Shown here piece by piece: positions 21,848-36,800 of a stretch of 64,000 bases of DNA (positions are counted from its first letter, which is position 1; each line of letters begins with the position of its first letter). The DNA is from Mesocentrotus franciscanus (Eukaryota; Echinodermata; Echinoidea; Camarodonta; Strongylocentrotidae): NCBI GenBank assembly GCA_037976565.1, contig CP137668.1, positions 19,799,804 through 19,863,803 of the forward strand, in the 5' to 3' direction. Both the position numbers and the translations under genes were made by a program. Under the pieces are notes generated by a model. It made no database searches. It saw nothing but the letters and a program-made list of their open reading frames with translations, and was not told where the DNA came from.

Positions 21848-24800
21848 CTGAAAGAGGTTTCAGAGAAAATATTTATGATTCATTGTTTGTAGGCATTTGA
21901 AGAAAAAAAAATTGAATGGACAATCATTTAATTGAACTGTCCATTAATTACTTCAGAATGTTAAAATTGAGAAGAAAAATCAAACAAAAAACAATTATAA
22001 TAAACCCATAGAGATCCATAAATAGACACTACAGGGCGTATTCCCCCAGATTGCTGTGCAGAATTGAGAAGAAATAAAGAAATATATGTGTGCTTTATTG
22101 ACTACTCTAAAGCATTCAACGAAATTCACCACGACAGATTGATTGAAAGTGCGTGCTCTAGTGTCTATATATGGATCTCTATGAATAAACCAGATATTAT
22201 TTTCACGGATATAAACTTTGGATCTTAGTCTTTGGGTGGTGACTGCATTTTGTAAGACCTATAATTAATAAAAGCTGCAAGTACTTTCAGTGATCAAAAC
22301 AACATCTGTTCTTGTATATATACCCGATTGGTATCAATTCCCCTAGGAAATCCGAGATTAAAAGTCTTATATACCCACCTCATCACAGCTGTATCTTTGG
22401 TACCAGTGTAGGAAAGCCCTTGCTTCATACATGGACTGTGCTCTGGACTGAACTCTCTGCATCATGCTCACAATCCTACTAGTATTCACACACATCGTCA
22501 TGGAAGAAGTGTCCTTTGGTAAAACTCCTTGCTTATTTCCTACAAAATGTATTAAACAAAATATGGCATACATGATTGCAATGGCTAGGATTTTCTTCCA
22601 CAAGCGTGACAGACAAACATGTTACAGAAAATCCTCTGTATGATGTTGAAAAGTTCAACTTTCATTAGTACATGTATCTCTAGCAAGGATAATATTTTGT
22701 ATTCAAAATTCCAACCATCTAGTGAGAACTAGAACTAATTTCTTTGGGCTGGCACAATATTCAAGTAGATCAAAAGCTTTGAGGTGAACTAGCTGTAACA
22801 CCTTGGAATAGCCCGATATGCTATGTTGACAAACAGCACCTCAATCTGACTGCTGCATGATAAATGTTTAGAGAAATTCAAACCTTCACAAGTGATTTCC
22901 ACTTGCAATGTGTGCACATAAATGATGATGATGATTTTATTCAACCAGGAAAGCAACTTTACAAGATATATATAAAAACTAGCAGACCTCCCACTCTGGC
23001 TCCTAACCAAGTTAGTTGGTAAACAACTTAATGCATGACCAAAGACCAATAGAACTCCACACCTACATACTTATAACACCACTGTTCTAAAACTGAGCCA
23101 TCTTCAATCCTATTCCCTAAACTCAAGAACCCCATTATTTAAAAAGCTTGTAAGGGGGTTCATGCAAACAGACTAAATATTAATATCTATCCACACCCCT
23201 ACAAAAATTCAGGGTGGAGCAATGAATTACCTATCCAGAAGTCGATGGGGAAGGGATTCCACTCCACGTTGAGGGCTGCTTTGAGTTTTCTCTCAATGGT
23301 TGGAAGACTCGTCATGAAGGTGGGTGTTGTGTCTCCTCTTACTGCCACCAGTGAGGCAAGTGAGGAGTACTGAATCACACACACACTTGCAGTTAAGGAA
23401 AATATATCTGGAGCACAGTATTCTCTATAAAGATAATGTCTTGCAATGTATTCTATAATTGAGGTATTAGTTAGAACTACAAAACCAGAAACAAAATAAT
23501 AGCTAAGGAAAAAATATGGAACACAGCATTTTGCATGAAAATTGTGTCTTGCTATACTAGGAACCATATGAATTCTATAGGCAAGGTCAACTAAGAATGT
23601 ATTTTCTAACTGAGAAACAAAATTTCACAAAAGGATCACAGTATTTTGTATAACCATTGTGTCTCTCAATGCTATGAACTTTGGGCCAGAAACAAATTTG
23701 CGAAGAAAAATGAATATGGAGCACATCATACTGTATCAAATTCATTCAATCCTAATACATATCATTTTTTACCATTATTTCTTGAAAAATATTCCTATCC
23801 CTAGAATATTAATAATGTCTGTGGAGCAGTTTTTGTGTTGTTGACATTCATGTCAATTTCGCTATGGCCATCTCGACAATTCTCCTTGTTACCTCCGCCA
23901 ACTCCTCCTTTGTCAGAAACTGCAGGTATTCAGCTGAGATGTGTATGCGTTGAACTCTGGTCTTCAGGTTCTTATCAAGATCCATTAGTAGGAAGGTGAG
24001 AGGGCGTTCTTGCCAGCTTTCCACAACTGACTGAAGTACTCATCTATGAGCTTCTCGGCAGGAACATCTATCGGAAGTCCCAGAACATGGCCAAAATGTC
24101 ACCATCATGCTTCAGCTTTGCGGATCTGGAGCAGTCCAATTGCAATAAAGATAAAAAGAAAAAATTGGACTAGCATTATGCCTCATATCAGGGATGCCAG
24201 TCAGTTTTACTCACTGGGCCTGAAAAGAAGCAGGAACACGTTAAAGCCCCATATGTGCTGTACAATATAAAGCCTGAAAAAGCCTGAAAAAGCCTGAAAT
24301 GGGAAGTTGTCAGGGCCTGAAATCAGGCAAAAGCCTGAAGACTGGCATCTCTGTCATATATCAACAATCACAAATTTGAACTAATCAAAGGGAATAAAAG
24401 ATATATTTTGGATAGTATATGATGAACATGACAACAAAGTTCAAGATACCAGATTAAAATCCCCAAGGATCTGTAGGAATACCATGATTCCCTGAAATTC
24501 TATCTACTGTCACTGTCACTGAGGAGGCCAAGAGAAGCCTTTCACTACCAAAGCCACAGGATGGTGTGGTTTTCAGGATGTGCTGCTAATGGGTAACCAT
24601 TCAGCAACACAGTGTGGATGCCATGACATATCTGCTGCAAGAAACTGTAGAGGCATTTTGTCCCAACTCGGAGGTACTGAAGGCAGGAGCAGGTGCCACG
24701 GTGGAAAGAACAATCAGCTGTTCCACTTGTTTGGTGCCTGCCACAGGGGGCCCTGTGACATTTGAACTTTGACCTCGTGAGTCGTGACCCCAAAATCTAA

Positions 24801-27800
24801 TCAGTTCATTAGCTCTGCAAGATACATACATGACCCAGGTTTGACGGTAATCCATCAATTGGTTCTTAAGATAACGAGATCACGAGAACGGGACGTACAG
24901 ACGTAAGGACGGACGGAGAGACGGACAACCAGAAAACCTAATGCCTCCGGCTACTTTGTAGCGGAGGCATAAAAACTAGTTCTTCAGGCAAAGGCAGAGG
25001 AACTTTGGCAAGATATGAATGATTGATAGAGCAACAGACAATGGTGGCACTACTCTACCCAGAAAATTAACCTCCTGTAGTAATCCCGAAGATGGCTGAG
25101 GAAAAAAGGAACAAAAATCAAATAGGCCAGTATCAAAAGCTAAATATTTTTTAGATTTAAATAAAAGGCAGTACGAAAAGCCACAGAACAACTTAGGAAA
25201 AAAATAACAATCAAGCTAGGTCTTTTCATTCTCATGGCTCCTAATTTACAGAATTCTTAACCATCAGTACATTGATTTTTGTTTTAATAGGATAGGACAT
25301 CTCCAAGCTCCCGGAACTGCCGTATGGGGCTGATCAAGTCTCCATGAGACTGGAGGAAGTCCTTCAAAGCATGTAAAGGCAGGTGCCACTAGTGGAGGAT
25401 ATTAGATCCTATATGGCATACTACCCCCAAAGCTCCCCAAGTGAGACGGTTACTCCTAAGCAGCACATCCCAGAGAACCTTACAATCTCATGGCTCAGGC
25501 AGTGGAATGCTTCTTTTAGACTCCTTTGCAGGCAAGGAGGAGATTCTGTTCATTGCCAAGTCAATAATATCTCCAGAGATCTGTGGGGGTACCATCATGC
25601 CCTCAAACTCCATCTACAGTCTGTCCGAACCCAATGGGTCAAGAGTGGTCCAACTATATACAATGACCATACAAAAGAACTTCAATCCCAAAGAAAGTAG
25701 ATTTTTGGGGGTGAATTCTAATTATTCTGAAGTTTATGACTTGTAAGAATATGTTATGAGATGAGACATCATATTAACCATTGTATATCTGCATTAATAT
25801 TGCATAGGGAATGGTATCCTTCGCCCAACGCCCTCCAAGGAGAACCTTCCAGGGAAGGACTGGATGAGGCAATGCCAGCATCGCCATCCAGAGCTGGTGA
25901 TGAGAACCCCCCAACTCCTGGGAAAAGAGAGAGCTGTACTGTCAATCAAGGTTATCTCAAGATGGTACTACCAACTTGAGGACTTTCTCACTAGTGAAAA
26001 TGCTGCCAGCATTCTAACGGTGCGGGAAGAATGTTTAACTGCGATGAGTCTGGTTTTGTTTTTGGTGGAGGGGGGAGGATGCAGAAAATCCTCGCGAGGA
26101 AAGGTGAGCGTGTTTTCACCTCAGTTGGCAACAGCGATAAGAGGCAGATAACGGTCCTTGCCAACATTTCATCAGATGGCACCTACCTTCCCCCAATGAT
26201 GGTATTCCCTGGTGTTAGGCTCAGCCCAAAGGTTGCTAAAGGAGCCCCTGAAGGCTCATACATAGGACGCTCCCCCTCTGGCTGGATGAACAGCAAGATT
26301 TTTTTATTGTTACATTGCAAACTGTTTTCTACCATATGTCAAACAGAAGGGGGTTAATTTCCCAGTTCTACTTTTAGTAGAGGGTCACAGAAGTCATTTG
26401 TCGCTTGAGGTGGCCAGACTCTGCCTGGAGAACAAGGTGATACTGTACTGTTTGCCAGCACACGCTTTACACGTCATTCAGCCTTGCGACCCGAGTCTCT
26501 TCTAGTCACTAAAGGGTAAGAGGGCGGCCACTGAGAAGAAGCACAGGATGGACAACGAGGGTGCTCCTGTCAGCAAACTTACGTTTGCGAGAGTGTTTGC
26601 AAAGGCATGGGCAGAGACAACCTGCGACCCCACGATTGCTCGGAATGGATTCCATGCAGCTGGTCTATTACCCTTCACAAAGACATGCATGGCGGACAAA
26701 CTTCTGCCGGCGACAGTCTTTGTCAAGACTCCAGCAACACAAGATGAAGAGCCTGCGAGAGCTGACGAGGGGCAAGCGCCAGATGCACCACCTGCACCAC
26801 CTGCACCACCTGGTCAGCTCAGTCACTTCCAGGTCTCATACATCTCGCTTAAATGTCGCGCCCGAAAACTACCTCCCGGAAAGCTTTTGCAATTATCGTT
26901 GTTGCCATGGAAATGTGTCGTGTCGTAGTGAGTTGAATATACTATTTATTAAGGAAGGATATATATCAACACTTTATGTCATAAAACTGTAATTGTTTCT
27001 ATTTACTGAAGTAAAATGTACAAAAAATGCTTAAGTGGCTGAAAACTCCCTCCTCTACTCTACCCCCAAACCTCCCCAAGTGAGACGGCTACTCCTAAGC
27101 AGCACATCCAGACCTGCCAACCTCTGGAGTTCAAAAAATGTATTCTTTAATCCCAAAAGTTGTATTTTACCGACAAAAGTTGTATTGAAAAAAAAACCTG
27201 GATCAATGCCTCTTACAGTTCCTACATGGAGCATTTTTTATGGAGCATTGGTTGAATATGCATGATTTCGTCATGACTAGTGTGTTCGATGAACCAATGA
27301 ACATCTCCAAATTGCCGATGTGAGTTGCTGGTAGGATACTTTACAACACAGATGGGCATTTTGCCATTGAAAATGGCACACACACAAAATAAAATTTAAA
27401 AAAATTAAATTAAAAAAAAAAATCGTACTGTCGTATTTACTTCTAAAAATCATACTAAATACGACTAAATCGTACTGGTTGGCAGGTCTGCACATCCCAG
27501 AGAACCTTACAATCTCATGGCTCAGGCAGTGGAATGCTTCTCTTAGACTCCTTTGCAGGGAAGGAGGAGAATCTGGTCATTGCCAAGTCAATAATATCTC
27601 CAGAGATCTGTGGGGGTACCATCATGCCCTTAAACTCCATCTACAGTCTGTCCGAACCCAATGGGTCCACTGCAGTCTAACTATATACAATGACCATACA
27701 ACAGAACTTCAATCCCAAAGAAAGTAGATTTTTGGGGTGAATTCTAATTATTCCGAAGTTTATGACTTGTAAGAATATGTTATGAGACGAGACAGTGTGT

Positions 27801-30800
27801 TTAAGGCTTACATCATATTAACCATTGTATACCTGCATTAATATTGTTTTCTTACATGTTCTTTGTATGTAATGAATACTGGTAACATAGAAAATCAGAC
27901 TTATTAAACTAATCTATGCATTTTCATAACTGTATAGTATTTGGAGTAATTGGTTAGTACAAGGAATATAGTTTGTGTTTGTCACGTTGCTAAGAAAGCA
28001 ATGGTATGCTTGTCAAGCATCTCTTTTGTGTCTAGAGAAGGATATTAGATCCTATATGGCATACTACCCACAAAGCACCATGGGAATACCAGAATCCATC
28101 AACAAGTACTACATCGCACTTGTGGAAGGCATCTCAATGGAGAAATTTGCGTGTGACTACAGTGACGTCAAAGCTGAAACAGTGCATCGCAATAAAAGCC
28201 AGCACATTAATGGCAGGATTATGCCATTTCACTAACTGTGACAATGTCAGAGGAAAACACAACATTGACAGCAATTTTGCAGTACTTTTTTTTTTACAAA
28301 ACCAGCAATCAAGTGGGAGATATAGTTTCTAGTACATATCAAATTGCTCCTTTCTTTTTTTAATTCAGTCCTTACTTAATTAGCATAGGTACCTGTTTTT
28401 CTTTGGATTCAAGATTGTACAGATTCTATATCTAATTCTAGAAAAAGGAAAGTTTTCTTAAAGTTGATTGATTAAACTACAAGTTCAGTATCAATCAAAA
28501 GAAATGATTGCTGTGATGTCAAATCATTGCCATTGTATCCAGTGCAACACTTCAGAATCAGCAATTTTCCTTCTGTTTTGCTCTGGAAAACTGAGGCTAT
28601 CGTAATCAAGTGCAGTGCTCTTTTCCTACGGAGAAGGGAGTATTTCCGCACAAGTGGAAGAGTGTACGTTTTAATAGCAAAGCACTGTTCATCATGGCAG
28701 TATGAAGGACATACAACAGATTCTCTTAAAGATCTGCTGTATGATGAAGCTTTGAGCCACGAATAAACCATAGCAGAGCACAAGGAAACACAGAAGGAAC
28801 TGAAACACCTTACTCTTGCTCGTGAGCTGGCAAACAAAACCAGCTCTTCAATGCACAAGGGGAAGAGTGGTTGTTTTTTAAATAAATAGCAAAGCACTGT
28901 CTATCATGGCAGTATGAAGGATATACAACAGATTTTCTTCGAGATCTGCTGTATGGTGAAGCTTGGAGCCACAAAAAAACCATTGCAGAGCACGAGGAAA
29001 AACAGAAGAAATTGACTGGGTCCATTCCTTCTGACAAGCTCTGGATAAAATTCAAGGGCGACAAAGGCGGTGAACCTTTAAGTTAACGATCCAACTGACA
29101 AATGTGTCACGACCGAAAAGCTTGGCGAACACTCAAGTAGTCCTTCTCTACTCTAGGGTTGACTCCTCATTCAATCTTAATATTAAAGCCATTACACGCC
29201 TCAGGTCGAAGAGCTGTCTTTCGTTTTTTGAATTTTTGGACATTGATCAAATACAAGTTGCTGATTCAAATATTTCCTCTTCTTTATCCGTGCAAAATTT
29301 GGGTGTCATCCTCGTAGCATGATGACAATGGATATGCAAGTGTAAAGAATTTGTCAAAGTGTGTATTCTCAGATAAGCAATGTCTGGAGTATTAGGAAGG
29401 TTCTTTCAGATAAGTCAGCTGCTGTAATCGTTCACGCATTGATAACATCACGGTTAGATGGTGGAAATTCTTTGCTCTTTGGTATAACTCAACAGCATTT
29501 AAGGAAATTACAATATGCTCAGAATTCTGCTACACATATATTCTTTCAAGAGGTAGAAAGGTTGACCACATTACCCCTACACTTAATGCACTACACTGGC
29601 TTCCTGTAAAACAGAGAATTGAGTACAAAATTATTTTATTAACATGGAAGGCGATGCATGGATATGCCCCTGTGTACATTTCAGACTTGTTGACTATTTA
29701 CAAACCTCAAACTAATATGCGATCTGAAGGTAAATACCTGCTTGAGAGTCCTCAAACACGCTCTCTTCTAGGTGATCGATCATTTACTGCCTGTGCATCG
29801 AGACTGTGGAATATGGTCTTTCCCAAATCCTTCGCTCTTGTCACCAGTTATCCACTTTCAGAACTCAACTAAAGACATACCTATTTCAAGTTGCTTACAA
29901 TTAGTCACTGCTTTTTTGTCTTTCCCGGTTGTAATCATGAACATACATTTTTTGTAGTTTTTCAGTCTCATCAGCGCCTTTGATAAGGCAACTAGATATT
30001 GGCGCTTTATAAATTCCTGGATTGGAGTGGATTCCGTAATCCCATACTCATCATCCGTATTCAATCCAATTTCCATACAAATTACAGGAACTCCCCAATA
30101 GTTGGCAGCTCCGTTTCTACCTCGCCCAGGCTGGAATGAAATTTTCGGTAAATCAACTGGAAAAAGATAATTGAAAAAGTCTTGGAAACCCCAGGCATGA
30201 AGTCCCAAGATGGCACTTCTCAGAAGATTGACAAGGACAAGTTACTCGATGAGCTGAAACAGAGGTTCCTGCAAAAATATCACAGTAAGGGCCCATTTCC
30301 TGCTGACTGTACAATTCAGCCACATTACTTTTCATAGACTGCAGAAGTGAACAAATGGTGGAGTATATTAGGGAGTCTTGATCAGAAAGGCAACAGAACA
30401 AGACATAGAACAAAAGGACAAAAGACCTATCCCACAATACAATTCTATACCATAGCTTATGATCCACCATGGGGAAGATCTTTATGCTATCCTTTGGAGA
30501 ATGAATCGGTTGTTGGCTGCTTGGAACTCATGAAAGATATTTTGTTAGTAATGGATACCCAACAAATCAACTCCAAGCCAGCACTTCTCAGCATAATAAG
30601 ACAAGTTAAGAGACAAGCCCAAACATAAGTTCCTTGCCACCCATCAATTCTTAAGGATTTACTGATCATATCCCCATAAGATCTAGCCACTCTCAAACTG
30701 TTTACATTGTTTTGGGAGTTGCAGACATTGTTTATAAATTGTATTCAGTCACACAGCTCCATCTCCAGGTTCATGTTGTGTTTGTAATCACTGTACTCTA

Positions 30801-30824
30801 GATTTTGTCTTTGCCGAATAAAAC

Positions 30825-30857
<33 letters not shown>

Positions 30858-33800
30858 CCTAATGTAATTAAATATTTTTCTCCTGAAAATAACTTGAAGC
30901 AAGTACATCAGATGTCAGCTTTATGTTGCTGCATTTTGATATTATAATGAATGTTTCTTGCAAATCTATTAAGAAATTTATCATTTCAATGAGCAATCAA
31001 AGACAATGAACAAACTCCTGATGAATGCTTACCATTAGGATCAGTGAGGCCATATATTCTCATCAACTACTCGTTATCACAGAAATCAATCAACTTGACC
31101 TTCTTTTCTGTGTAATAAAAGATAGGAAGATTGTAGAGAGTTATTGTATTTTAATGAGCGTACAAAGAGATATAAACAACTTTAATACCTTCATTTTGTA
31201 CTATATGTGACATCAATGTTTTATACTGCATGATTTATGAAACATGTCTGTTTGAAGCCACAAGGGCATTAATTCATATACTTTGCCACAGATTTAACAA
31301 TTAACACCCTTCTGGCTCTGATTAGGCAAAATGTAATGCCATGTTTAAATTCCAAGGGAAATAATTTATAACAGAGACATTTAAAATCCAAAATCTGTCC
31401 ATACACTTTGACAAAGGTATTGCTCACATCAAGTATTTATACTAACATCTATTTGAATACTTAATATTCTGTTTTATAGAACAATACAAGGGTCTACCAA
31501 CCTCCAACTTGACAAAGACAAAGAGTGAAGGTCTGCAAGGCAAAATCCAGGTTTGTGGGATAGGTAATTTCTTGCCATGTTTGCCGGTTAGTTTGAAGGA
31601 ACCACCATCCTTGTCTCCACCAAACTTGACCACAATTCGCCATGCCATGTCAGTTCATTCAGCTTATTTCTTCTATAAAAAAAACATGAAATTACAAGAT
31701 TTATACAGTTCTTAATAGGGAAATAGGCTTACCTTTTTACATGTTTATTCACCAGCTACAATTTCATATAAAGATTATCCTTTCTCTGTTCTGATAATCA
31801 GAAGTACATGTATAATCATTCCATCTCCCTATAGATTCTTTTGATTCTATAGTTTTATGATTCATTCTGTAGTTCTTGTTTTGTTGAATACGGTATGTGT
31901 CTACATTGTTTTTGCAACCTTGGAAGAATAGAATAACAGTTCTTTTGTAATTTGAATCTCTACAGTACTGATATAAAACAATAACTATGTATTAATACTA
32001 ATAAAGAAGAAATACAAAGTGTTAGATATATATATGTACAATAAAGGTCAGAAGGATTATATTACCTTTCCATGGCCAGGTATGCCAACATAGCAGTAAT
32101 GTCATCTTGTGAACTTTAGAACAACTTGTTCTTCTAGTCTAAGTAGGATGTGGAGTTCTCCTGCCCTTGCCTTTGACCGAGTTGTATTACAATATCTGGC
32201 TGTTTTATGTTTGTGTGATCATGTGAATGGCATGTATAAGAATTCATGAATGGATGATTGGGTGTGATGGATTAATGACAGTGTGTTCAATGTAAATGTA
32301 GGTCGTGAATGAGAGTGTTAATGTATGTAGCCAGTTTGTGACTGACTGAAGCCAGTTGATAGAGATTTTACACAACTGTGAGGACAAACAATGAACACGA
32401 TAAAGACTACCACAATGGGTTTCGACAGGACGTGTAAACACAGAGTTACAAACACTACAAATGAGAAAAGTGTGTGAGGGATGGACATGAATGTTATATT
32501 GAATATTGCTTGTTTGGCTTTAGCCTTGATTCAAAGTCAAACAGTTGTGAGACAAGGGAGAGTGGGGTTTTAGCTGAATGCGATAGATGACCACCAGCTT
32601 TTCTTTCTTTTTGGCCTGCCAGGGGGGGATGGGGGGGGGGGGCATTTCATCAACATTTGTCCGCCGACAACTGTCAGCGCTGACAATTAGTCATGAGGTA
32701 GGGCTGGAGACCATAACCTGAGTCACCCAGCATCAATCCGTTGAGGACTCCAGCAGCAAAGGCTTGGCAAACTATGCTGTTCTGTTTAAAAAAATCAAAA
32801 CGTTTCCTTTAAGTTTTCTCTCCTTTTCTCCTGGAAGTGATGTTACATTATATTGAATGTTAATGAAAGACAACCTCTATGTAAACCTCTGAGCTATATT
32901 ATCTGCAAAGTGTAGACATTTTCGGTTGGCTAATGTTGAATCTTTGTATGCGGATGTTGAATTACCATCTACGCCTAAAATTATATTTTAGAGAACTAGC
33001 TTTCATTACATTTTCAGATCTTAGTCAGTTTAATCCTATATAGCCTGGGCTATTTTGAAACTGCATAGCCTGGGGGCTAAGGCCCCCTTTCGGCCATAAA
33101 ACGGCCGATCGCCGCGAAAATTTGCATGCATGTCAAGTGAAGTGTATAGAATACTATGGTAATTTTAATTTTTTGAAAAATTCACTTATCTGCATATTTA
33201 TCGTTTTTTTGTCATAAAATTAACATTTTTACCCATAAATCATATATTTTTCATATTTAAACATTCGTTTTCACTATATATATCCATTTGAAATAATAAT
33301 ACAACAACAAAATTTGGAAGTGCCAGGTTATTCCTTATGTTATCTATTGATTTGATAATTTCTTATGTATTTTATTGTTTTTGTTGTTTTATTTCATTTC
33401 TAACTGTAATTCAACTATTTTGACCCCGATAACAAACACCTAAACTTTAAACAAGACCAAATATTTAAACCAATGTTTTATCTCTTTTTTGGAAAAATGA
33501 CATTTCCATATGTTTTGTACACAAATCACGGTAGGTTCGATTTTCGAAAAATTTGTTTCAAAAGATGCGCTAGACCCGAAAGAAAAAAGTCATAAAATTC
33601 CAGCGAAATATTTTTTTGCCTCAAGAAAATATCACGAAAAATGTAGAGTGGGGGCTTCTAAAGCCCCCAGGCTATATAGGGTTAAAAAAACAATAATTAT
33701 TCTGTGCAATACTTACTGTGAAAATTCAGCTTTCGTGTGTGCTTCCAGGCCAGCGAGCTGAAGCACTAGTAATTTCGTACTTGGCATTGCATGTGAGTTG

Positions 33801-36800
33801 GACATTCATCCTATTGAACCCTTTTCGGTTGATGAAAGAACTGTGGATGCGGGTGCCGTCTACTGCTGCCACAACCTTTGGAAATCCAGCCAAGCGGTAG
33901 AAATAGAGTTGGGTCTCTCTCACCTTTTCTGGAGAACATGGGAATTTGATGAACTGTATGAAATAAAGAAAATTTAGTTATTGATATACAGTTGTGATAT
34001 TCATGATTCTCCTTTTTCCAGATATGTAGGAAAAGTAATTGTTAAATTTGACTTGCTCTTTCTTTTTTTAAAGTATCAGACACACATATTATCTTTTGAA
34101 TTATATTGTTTCATATTTATATTGAATATGTAGAATGGCAATGATTGTACATAAATAAATCTACATAATAAGCAATCAATTACTCTTTAAGAATAAGAGT
34201 TCTTAAATAATTCTATAAATATTTATTATATATTTATCTATATTTATGATATTATAAATATTATATTTCTTATTAAAATCTAAATAAATACATGACGGTT
34301 CATGAAACAATTAGTTGGTGATTTTCACCGACTAATTGATAATTTCATTGACTATTTTCCATTTCATGAACACTTGTTTATATTTATCATAAATATTATA
34401 TTTTTTTAATACAATCTAATTTGTAACATGGTAAACTATATGTGCATTAAAAAAAAACAAAAAAAAAACACATATTGAGATTCAGCATACCGTATGTTAT
34501 AGCAATAAATTACAATGCTAACATCATTTAACTATTTTATTGTTCGAGTTAATTTCATTCGGTTTTTGTAACCATTAATGATGGGCATAAATTGGGGGAA
34601 GGCATTGAAGTTGGCCCTAAATCTATTCTCCCAACTTGACTTCTCATACATTACATCATTTGATAACTAAGTGTGTCACTGTTTGTGCATGCAATGGTGG
34701 ATTAGGGGAGGTTGCATCTGTGGCACATGCCCTCCCGCCTCTTGGAGTGATAACCTTTTATTATTTTGTGTGTGTGTGCTTGTCATAGACTTTGAGAGGA
34801 AAAGTAGAACCCCCCAAAAAATTTTGTTTTTGTTTTGTTAGGGGTTTGAATGAAAATTTATTGAGATTTGTGTACGTCAACCCCGTTTGACAAAATCCAG
34901 GATCCGTTTGTGCGTGTGAGAACTCTTGTGCATATTGTGTGCCATTTATCATCCCTCCCGAAACAGGTGACTTGTTGACTCCACTGATCACATTCCTTTG
35001 CCCATAAAACTCTTAAATTCTTAAATGAAGAAATAAAAAAAAGTCTATCAATTTCTACCAGGGACAAAATGTATATTTTTTCTTTAAAAAAAGGGGGGGG
35101 GGCACAAGCCAAATGTGCCCCCTTAAAATCCACCGCTCTGGGAGGGGGGGTCACTCAGCTAGTGCCGATTTTATAAAATGTTGTATGGAAATTTACTAGG
35201 TGGCGAATTAGGGGGAGGGCTCTGTGCAGAAGTTATCTCTTTTCTATCTTCATTTTCCCAATGCCCCCCCCCCCCTTCTTTCCTGTAATTTCATTCATTT
35301 TTTTACTGCTTGGGCCATTAATACCCAGTCCCCTTTTTTTTCTAGATTTAATTTGCCGAGCAATTTATATCTATTAACAGATTTGCATGTTTGCGTACAT
35401 AGTTGTTTAATTTTTAAAAAGGCACATAAAATTTTCAACTCTTATCTAACTGATTATTTTATATGGCATAGCTTTAAGATACATTCTATTGAATACCTTT
35501 TTTTTAATAATGCTATGAATATTTCATTTCGACTTATGTAGTGATTTTTTTAATCAAACAAAAAACAAAAAAACAAAAACAATGCTACAAAATTTGTGTT
35601 TATCACGTCAGTACCAATTCATGATTAGACTCTGGGATGAAAGATATGCTCTGCAATTACGACTATTATTATAAAAGAAGAGTGTCTTTTTTTTTTAACA
35701 CCTAGATCTATTAACGAACATGAGTTGTGTGTAAAATACCTCAAATGCTGCCAGCTTTCGGCCAGCAGAGACAGTGTAGAAAATACAATAACTACAAGTA
35801 CGAGCTGGCTATAAATCAGAAATTCCATGCGAATCTCCTCCCTTTCCCTGATCTTGTAGCTTGAACATTTTGGTGTTCTCACTCAGATGTTCTAAAGTCA
35901 TGTAAGAAATGTGAATTTAATTGATGTTTGTTTTAACATCAATTATTCGTAGTCATATAACGCGCCCGCACACTATTTTTTTTTGTACAAAAAACAACCA
36001 ATATTTGTGGATAGGTATGGGACTGAAGAAGGTGCGAGAAGTCCATGCCATATTACTACTCGGCCTGCGCCTGCCTCACTTAATCTCTCCTCACTCTTCA
36101 TAGCTAAAATACTATTTGACTGAGTATGAGGTTCACATACTCTAAAATCAGTGAAAAAAGAAAAGAATCTAGTAAAAAAAAATTCAGAAATCAAACAATT
36201 TTCTTAAAGACTAGGCCCGTATTCTGAAATCGTGTCTAACTTTTGTTTAACTAAACAGTTGTCTAAAGTCCTGTCTAAGTCCCGTCTAACTTTAGTCACG
36301 AAGTCATGACCAACTTTTTCGTATTCTGAAGTCGTGATTAAGTCAAGTTACACGCGAAGTCCTGTCTAAGTCCTGTTTAACTTTAGACGACAGCGAGGGG
36401 TTGTTTAAGTCCTGTTTAAGAGCCCGATTCTGCTGCTTTTCAATGTATACGGTACACTCTACTTGCTGACCCCAAACTTGCGGGGGAGAACTTGCGGCAT
36501 TATCTCAAGAACCGCTTGATGGATTACCGCCAAACTTGGGTCATGTATGTATCTTGCAGAGCTTATGAGCTGATTAGATTTTGGGGTCATGAGGTCAAAG
36601 ATCAAAGGTCATAGGGCTCATTATGTATGCAAAAATAGCTTGTGATGGCGTTATCTCAAGAACCGCTTGATGGATTACCGCCAAACTTGGGTCATGTATG
36701 TATCTTGCAGAGCTAATGAGCTGATTAGATTTTGGGGTCATGAGGTCAAAGATCAAAGGTCGCAGGGCTCATTATGTATGCAAAAATAGCTAGTGATCGC

